This document shows, piece by piece, positions 59,474 to 64,000 of a DNA stretch of 64,000 nt. The position numbers were made by a program, and so were the translations under genes. Position 1 is the first letter of the stretch. Each line of letters begins with the position of its first letter. Where the stretch lies: assembly GCA_965641885.1 (NCBI GenBank), contig OZ282574.1, positions 2,046,001 through 2,110,000 on the forward strand. Reading direction: 5' to 3'. The notes beneath the pieces were generated by a model. That model did not search any database. It saw only the letters and a list, made by a program, of their open reading frames with translations, and had not been told where the DNA came from. The DNA is from Pseudophaeobacter sp965641885. GTDB lineage: Bacteria > Pseudomonadota > Alphaproteobacteria > Rhodobacterales > Rhodobacteraceae.

Positions 59474-60388
59474 ATGCAGCTGCCACGACGATTCCTGCCC
59501 TCCATTTCTGCCCTACGTGCCCTGGAGGCGCTTGACCGCCTGGGAAGCGCCTCGGCCGCAGCCGAAGAGCTATGCCTTACGCAAGGGGCGGTTAGTCGGC
59601 AGCTCCAAACACTTGAAACACAATTGGGAATCTCTCTGGTACAGCGAGACCGAAAAAAGCTGCATTTGTCCCCAGAGGCCGAGATCTATGCCCAACAGGT
59701 CCGTCAGGCCCTGAACCAAATCACGCAGGCGACCGTACGGCTGCAATCCGCGCCTCTGGCGGGTACTTTGAATCTGGCGATCTTGCCGGCCTTTGGTATG
59801 CGGTGGCTGATGCCGCGTCTGCCAGAGTTTGCGCGACAGCATCCGGATGTGACCATCAATATGAGTACCCGGCTGCAGCCTTTTAGCTTTGGCAGTGAAC
59901 CCTTTGATTCAGCGTTACATTTTGGAACTGCGGAATGGCCGGGAACAGAGGCGCTTTTGCTAAAGCATGAGCAACTTTTGCCAGTCTGTGCGCCACAACT
60001 GGCGACAGCGGCTGGCATAAGCGCACCCAGTGACATCCAGAAGTTACCTCTGTTGCATATTCAAACCCGGCCTCAGGCCTGGCGGGATTGGTTTGAGTCG
60101 CAAGGCATTGCGGTGTCGTCAGAAGATCTGGGTGGTACAATGTATGATCAATTCGCAACAATAACACAGGCTGCCTTGCACGGGCTTGGTGTCGCTTTGA
60201 TGCCGGACTATCTGGTCGAGCAGGATGTGGCGACCGGCCGATTGATGGCCTTGCGCCCGCAACCGACCGAGGCAAAGGGCGCCTACTATCTGGTTTGGCC
60301 AAAGACAAAATCAAAGGATCCGGCTTTGCAGAAATTCCGCCACTGGCTCGAAGGCAAGGCGCAGCCTGAAGATCCGCTGCCAAGGTGA
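59474..60388 (+). CDS. LysR family regulator, GcvA-like, divergent from gcdH
   Basis: A 304-residue LysR-type regulator. The N-terminal helix-turn-helix is ALRALEALDRLGSASAAAEE, LCLTQGAVSRQLQTLETQLG. The effector domain starts at about residue 92 (GTLNLAILPAFGMRWLMPRL). The close family (GcvA-type) includes the regulators found next to gcdH. The 110-bp space between the two starts should hold the shared operator. The likely inducer is glutarate or glutaryl-CoA, by context. Confidence 0.92.
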   Translation: MQLPRRFLPSISALRALEALDRLGSASAAAEELCLTQGAVSRQLQTLETQLGISLVQRDRKKLHLSPEAEIYAQQVRQALNQITQATVRLQSAPLAGTLNLAILPAFGMRWLMPRLPEFARQHPDVTINMSTRLQPFSFGSEPFDSALHFGTAEWPGTEALLLKHEQLLPVCAPQLATAAGISAPSDIQKLPLLHIQTRPQAWRDWFESQGIAVSSEDLGGTMYDQFATITQAALHGLGVALMPDYLVEQDVATGRLMALRPQPTEAKGAYYLVWPKTKSKDPALQKFRHWLEGKAQPEDPLPR

Positions 60389-60416
60389 CAGAAAAAAACG
60401 ATAAAATAGGAGAACA

Positions 60417-60450
60417 GGCCCCAGTCGCAGCTCAGTCGGGGCCCGTTTTT
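60417..60450. terminator. Terminator between the LysR gene and phoB
   Basis: GGCCCC (60417-60422) pairs with GGGGCC (60438-60443), with CG and five T after it (60446-60450) for the plus strand. On the minus strand the same stem is followed by T-rich sequence (60393-60400), so it can serve phoB too. Confidence 0.75.
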
Positions 60451-60513
60451 ATGTCATCCCAGGTCTATGTCATCCCAGGTCTATGTCATCCCAGGTTTAT
60501 GTCATCCCAGGGC
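60450..60513. repeat. Tandem repeat, 16 bp x 4, at the phoB 3' end
   Basis: TATGTCATCCCAGGTC repeats at 60450, 60466, 60482 and 60498; copies 1 and 2 are identical, copy 3 differs in the last base and copy 4 in the last two. Copy 4 contains the phoB stop (60502-60504) and its last codons (Ala-Leu-Gly). There are no spacers, so it is not a CRISPR array. Confidence 0.96.
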
Positions 60514-61191
60514 GTAGCCGGCACCACGTACCGTGCGGACGGGGTCGGCGCCGCCAAACTGGGTCAGCGCCTTGCGCAGGCGCCCAATATGGACATCAAC
60601 CGTGCGGGTATCGACGTAGATATCACGCCCCCAAACCCGGTCCAAAAGCTGTTCACGGCTCCAGACCCTGCCCGGCTTTTCCATAAAGGTGGACAGAAGC
60701 CGAAACTCGGTCGGCCCCAGTTTCAGGGCATTTTCCGACCGGCTGACCTTATGCGTTTCCGCGTCCAACACGATATCGTCAAATTCAAGACGCACCCCCA
60801 CAGTTGAGGGTCGCACCCGGCGCAGCTGCGTGCGCACACGCGCCATCAGCTCGATCACCGAATAGGGTTTCACCACATAGTCATCGGCACCGGTTTCCAG
60901 GCCGCGCACCTTATCGACCTCTTCCGAGCGTGCAGAAAGCATGATGATCGGAATATTGCGCGTCTCCGTGCGGGTCTTGAGCCGCCGACAGACCTCAATG
61001 CCACTCAGATTGGGCATCATCCAGTCGAGCACGATGATATCGGGCATGTCTTCATCGACCCGCAGCAGGCCCTCTTCGCCGTTCTCTGCGGTGATGACCC
61101 GAAACCCATCGGCCTCAAGATTGTAGGTCAGGACTTCACGTTGTGCCAATTCATCTTCGATGATCAGAACGGTTGGCTGATCGGCAGTCAT
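60502..61191 (-). CDS. phoB: Phosphate regulon response regulator PhoB
   Basis: A 229-residue OmpR-type regulator. The receiver domain has IIEDELAQRE (acidic pocket), the phosphorylated Asp in IIVLDWMMPN (about residue 55) and the switch Lys in DYVVKPYS. The C-terminal winged helix contains KLGPTEFRLLSTFMEKPGRV and RTVDVHIGRLRKALTQFGG. When phosphate is short it is phosphorylated by PhoR and activates the pho genes. It is the last gene of the pst operon in this window, 3 bp after phoU. Confidence 0.97.
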   Translation of the reverse strand: MTADQPTVLIIEDELAQREVLTYNLEADGFRVITAENGEEGLLRVDEDMPDIIVLDWMMPNLSGIEVCRRLKTRTETRNIPIIMLSARSEEVDKVRGLETGADDYVVKPYSVIELMARVRTQLRRVRPSTVGVRLEFDDIVLDAETHKVSRSENALKLGPTEFRLLSTFMEKPGRVWSREQLLDRVWGRDIYVDTRTVDVHIGRLRKALTQFGGADPVRTVRGAGYALG

Positions 61192-61194
61192 TGA

Positions 61195-61905
61195 TCAAAC
61201 CTCCTGCGGCACAGTGGATGTGGTGTCGGCTTTGGGGCGCTCGTCCTCGGGGCGGTAGCCAGTCACCAGATAGATCAGCTCTTCCGAGATCGAGGTAACG
61301 TGATCGCCCATACGTTCGATATTTTTGGCGATGAAATGTAAATGCATACAAGGGGTTATGTTGCGCGGATCTTCCATCATATGGGTGAGGAATTCACGAA
61401 ACAGCGCATTGTACATCTGATCCACTTCACGGTCGCGGGCGATGACATCTGCAGCAAGCTCAACATCGCGCTGAATGTAGGAATCCAACGCGTCTTTGAG
61501 CATCAGCTCCACTTCGCGCGCCATGCGCCGCAGCGCGGCGGCACTGTCGGAATTGTCTTGCCCCTGGATCAGCACGCCAGTTCGCTTGGCAATGTTTTTT
61601 GCATAGTCTCCAATGCGTTCCAGGTTGCCGGCAATCTTCATCACCGACAGAACAAGACGCAGATCTATCGCGGCGGGGGCCCGGATGGCGATGACGCGGG
61701 CGGCCTCTTCGTTGATCAGCTCTTCCAGAGCATCAATCGCCTTGTCGCGGCCGCGGACCTGTTGTGCCAGCTCTTCATCGCGGGTTTCCAGTGCGCGCGC
61801 CGAGTCAATGATTGCGGCCTCAACCAAACCACCCATCTTCATGATATGGGCCTGGATGGCTTCGAGATCCCGATCAAAGGCGGAGGCAATATGTTGTTCT
61901 ACCAT
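61195..61905 (-). CDS. phoU: Phosphate transport system regulator PhoU
   Basis: A 236-residue all-helical protein with two three-helix repeats. IKIAGNLERIGDYAKNIAKR-type text (VMKIAGNLERIGDYAKNI) and HFIAKNIERMGDHVTSI are the two metal-binding E/DxxxD motifs. It couples PstSCAB to PhoR and turns off signalling when phosphate is plentiful. The ATG at 61903-61905 follows GAGGAAA; a longer frame to 62007 overlaps pstB. Confidence 0.95.
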   Translation of the reverse strand: MVEQHIASAFDRDLEAIQAHIMKMGGLVEAAIIDSARALETRDEELAQQVRGRDKAIDALEELINEEAARVIAIRAPAAIDLRLVLSVMKIAGNLERIGDYAKNIAKRTGVLIQGQDNSDSAAALRRMAREVELMLKDALDSYIQRDVELAADVIARDREVDQMYNALFREFLTHMMEDPRNITPCMHLHFIAKNIERMGDHVTSISEELIYLVTGYRPEDERPKADTTSTVPQEV

Positions 61906-61924
61906 GGTAATTTCCTCTGTGGGA

Positions 61925-62722
61925 CTAGCCGATACGGCCGGTAATATAGCTCTCGGTGCGGGGATCTTCGGGATTGGTAAAGATCTGTCCGGTGGGGCCA
62001 AATTCAACCAGATTTCCCAGGTGGAAAAAGGCCGTTTTCTGGCTGACCCGCGCGGCCTGCTGCATTGAATGGGTCACGATAACCACGGAAAAGCTGGCGC
62101 GCAGCTCGTCGATCAGCTCTTCGACCTGGGCAGTCGCAATGGGGTCCAGCGCCGAGCAGGGCTCGTCCATCAGCAGGACTTCTGGCTCGGTCGCGATGGC
62201 ACGCGCAATGCACAAACGCTGCTGTTGTCCACCCGAAAGCCCGGTGCCAGGTGCATCAAGCCGGTCTTTTACCTCGTCCCAGATCGCAGCGCGACGCAGG
62301 GATTTCTCAACGATTTCATTCATTTCCGCCTTGTTACGGGCCAGGCCGTGGATCCGGGGCCCATAGGAGACATTGTCATAAATGGATTTCGGAAAGGGGT
62401 TTGGTTTTTGAAAGACCATCCCCACCTTGGCGCGCAGCTGCACCGGATCTACACGTTTGTCATAGATGTCTTCACCGTCCAAAAGGATGTCACCTGTGAC
62501 GCGGCAAATGTCAATTGTGTCATTCATCCTATTGATACAACGCAAGAAAGTTGACTTGCCGCAGCCTGACGGTCCGATAAAGGCCGTGACGGTATTGGCG
62601 TCGATCTCTACGTTCACGTCCTTAATGGCATGGGTCTCACCATAGTAGACATTGACGTTGCGCGCGGCGATTTTGGTTGTCGTTGTGTTCAAGGCTTTAT
62701 CCATCATATTCATGGTGTTCAT
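61925..62722 (-). CDS. pstB: Phosphate ABC transporter ATP-binding protein PstB
   Basis: A 265-residue ATPase: Walker A GPSGCGKSTFLRC, Q-loop GMVFQKPNPFP, signature LSGGQQQRLCIARAIA, Walker B LLMDEPCSALDP and switch VTHSMQQA. FQKPNPFPKSIYDNV is diagnostic of PstB. GGAGGTGAGG precedes the ATG at 62720-62722. It powers phosphate uptake through PstC-PstA. Confidence 0.97.
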   Translation of the reverse strand: MNTMNMMDKALNTTTTKIAARNVNVYYGETHAIKDVNVEIDANTVTAFIGPSGCGKSTFLRCINRMNDTIDICRVTGDILLDGEDIYDKRVDPVQLRAKVGMVFQKPNPFPKSIYDNVSYGPRIHGLARNKAEMNEIVEKSLRRAAIWDEVKDRLDAPGTGLSGGQQQRLCIARAIATEPEVLLMDEPCSALDPIATAQVEELIDELRASFSVVIVTHSMQQAARVSQKTAFFHLGNLVEFGPTGQIFTNPEDPRTESYITGRIG

Positions 62723-62736
62723 ATCCTCACCTCCAG

Positions 62737-63999
62737 CTACCAGCGGCGTTCAAAGCGGCGGCGCAGGATCACAGCCACCGTATTCATGGTTACAAGAAAG
62801 AGCAAAAGGATGATGATACCGCCCCAGGCGCGCTCATAAAACGCCGGGTCGGCCCGTTTGGCCCATTCGTAGATCTGAGCAGGCATTGCAGAGTTTGGCG
62901 ACAGCAGACCTTCGGAAATGGTTTCCGGTGCATTCGAGGCAATGAAGCCGACCATCCCGATCAGCAGCAGCGGCGCGGTTTCCCCCAGCGCCTGTGCCAG
63001 GCCAATAATGGTCCCGGTCAGAATACCAGGCGCGGCCAGAGGCAGAACATGGTGAAAAACCGATTGCATCTTGGAGGCACCAACCCCCAGTGCAGCATCG
63101 CGGATAGACGGTGGCACCGCCTTGAGCGACGCACGGGTCGAGATGATAATCGTTGGCAGGGTCATCAGGGTCAGCACCAGGCCACCAACCAGCGGCGCCG
63201 ACATAGGCAGGTGCATATAGTTGATAAAGACCGCAAGCCCCAGGATGCCATAGACAATCGACGGCACGGCCGCGAGATTGGCGATATTCACCTCAATAAC
63301 ATCCGTCATCCAGTTTTTTGGCGCAAATTCCTCAAGGTAAATTGAGGCAGCAACACCGATCGGCAGAGCCAGTGCCAGAACCACCAGCATCATGAAAAGG
63401 GACCCCATCATGGAGACCCCCATGCCGGCGGCCTCGGGCCGTTGATCAGAGGCATCAGAGCCGAGGATGAAGTCGAGATTGAACGATTTTTCGATAACGC
63501 CGGCTGCGACCAGCGCATCTACCAGATCCAGCTGTTCCGGCGATATATTCTTATCGTTTTCAATGCTTTCTCGTGTGACTCTGCCTTTAAGATAGCCATC
63601 TACCCGGCTTTGCGCCAAAAAGCGAAATTCGACCGTTTTGCCAATCTGGTCGGGGTTGGCGAGAACAAAGGCGCGCAGCTGTGCGACAGCACTCTTGGAC
63701 AATAGCCCCGCCAGTTCTTTGGACTTCAGACCCGTTTGCAGGCCCAGCCCGTCAACAGTCTCTTTCATCGCGCTTTTGACAATTGGCGCGTAGCCAAAGG
63801 TCGTAACCTTCTTAATATCCTCAATATTTCGTTGACCCGATTTGTCCAGCTTGCTCTCTAAGAGCTCAACATTCAGGGTGACAAACGTTTGTTGGAACGC
63901 GCCGGCCCCGCGGCTCACGATTGTGGTGACCAGCACCAACAGCATGATCAGACCAACAGAAATGGCGGCTATGCCATAGGCCTTAAACCGTTTTTCAGC
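62737..63999 (-). CDS. pstA: Phosphate ABC transporter permease PstA, 5' end cut by the window
   Basis: At least 420 residues of the inner-membrane permease are in the window; the frame runs on through the right edge, so the start and perhaps 20-40 N-terminal residues are missing. A first transmembrane segment (IAAISVGLIMLLVLVTTIVS) is followed by a long periplasmic region of about 200 residues, typical of alphaproteobacterial PstA, and then five transmembrane segments. The permease signature is in LGETAPLLLIGMVGFIAS. pstC, pstS and phoR should lie to the right. Confidence 0.94.
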   Translation of the reverse strand, partial: AEKRFKAYGIAAISVGLIMLLVLVTTIVSRGAGAFQQTFVTLNVELLESKLDKSGQRNIEDIKKVTTFGYAPIVKSAMKETVDGLGLQTGLKSKELAGLLSKSAVAQLRAFVLANPDQIGKTVEFRFLAQSRVDGYLKGRVTRESIENDKNISPEQLDLVDALVAAGVIEKSFNLDFILGSDASDQRPEAAGMGVSMMGSLFMMLVVLALALPIGVAASIYLEEFAPKNWMTDVIEVNIANLAAVPSIVYGILGLAVFINYMHLPMSAPLVGGLVLTLMTLPTIIISTRASLKAVPPSIRDAALGVGASKMQSVFHHVLPLAAPGILTGTIIGLAQALGETAPLLLIGMVGFIASNAPETISEGLLSPNSAMPAQIYEWAKRADPAFYERAWGGIIILLLFLVTMNTVAVILRRRFERRW

Positions 64000-64000
64000 A

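Noticed and set aside
60450..60513. Possible CRISPR array
   Set aside because: The four 16-bp units touch each other with no spacers, and no cas gene is near.

Overview
The window looks like chromosomal DNA of a Roseobacter-group alphaproteobacterium (Rhodobacterales). The evidence is the gene set: a class II B12-dependent ribonucleotide reductase, ChpT next to a DUF3553 protein, ornithine-lipid genes olsB-olsA, a TAXI-type TRAP transporter, a ribosomal protein L21 with a helix-hairpin-helix tail, a split methyltransferase/MTHFR cassette and a LuxR regulator with no luxI nearby. Genus cannot be fixed from the sequence alone. No insertion sequence, prophage, integrase, rRNA or CRISPR array was seen. 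Two tRNA genes are present, Pro(TGG) and Ser(CGA).

Layout. 0-0.9 kb: end of a cold-shock protein, a DUF192 protein and tRNA-Pro. 1.9-7.3 kb: nrdJ and an RTX calcium-binding protein, preceded by a 1-kb non-coding stretch. 7.7-9.9 kb: MarR regulator, alpha/beta hydrolase and enoyl-CoA hydratase. 10-11.8 kb (minus): an MtnA-like isomerase and a class II aldolase, probably 5-deoxyribose or methylthioribose salvage. 12.6-17.4 kb: TAXI-TRAP transporter (binding protein, unusually long fused permease, UspA). 17.4-23.2 kb (minus): an ABC exporter set with a lipocalin-like AttH protein, and cardiolipin synthase. 23.3-26.6 kb: BrkB, RlmE and Ppx/GppA. 26.9-29.3 kb: a C1/methionine cassette. 29.4-40.7 kb: housekeeping genes (tRNA-Ser, rplU-rpmA, obgE-proB-proA, chpT, olsBA, rpsB-tsf). 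41.1-42.4 kb (minus): a LuxR-type regulator and aroQ.

43.7-54.6 kb is an eleven-gene forward cluster for acyl-CoA breakdown: two acyl-CoA dehydrogenases, an SDR, a nitronate monooxygenase-like flavoprotein, a histidine phosphatase, an APH-family kinase, an enoyl-CoA hydratase, a serine hydrolase, acetoacetyl-CoA synthetase and a TesB thioesterase. A doubly broken quinone oxidoreductase lies just before it and a second SDR converges on its end. The kinase, phosphatase and dehydrogenases together recall ACAD10/11-type handling of hydroxyacyl-CoAs through a phosphorylated intermediate; this is inference. 55.6-60.4 kb: SulP transporter, glutaryl-CoA dehydrogenase and a divergent LysR regulator. 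60.5-64 kb (minus): pstA-pstB-phoU-phoB, with pstA cut by the window edge.

The most unusual recurring signal is not a gene. At least twelve places carry a short tandem duplication (11-24 bp, two to four copies), almost all in gaps or at the very ends of genes. In several cases the repeated unit contains a stop codon or the first or last codons of a gene. Two loci are clearly broken: the quinone oxidoreductase (a frameshift plus a TAG) and a small unrecognised ORF with an in-frame TAA at codon 12.
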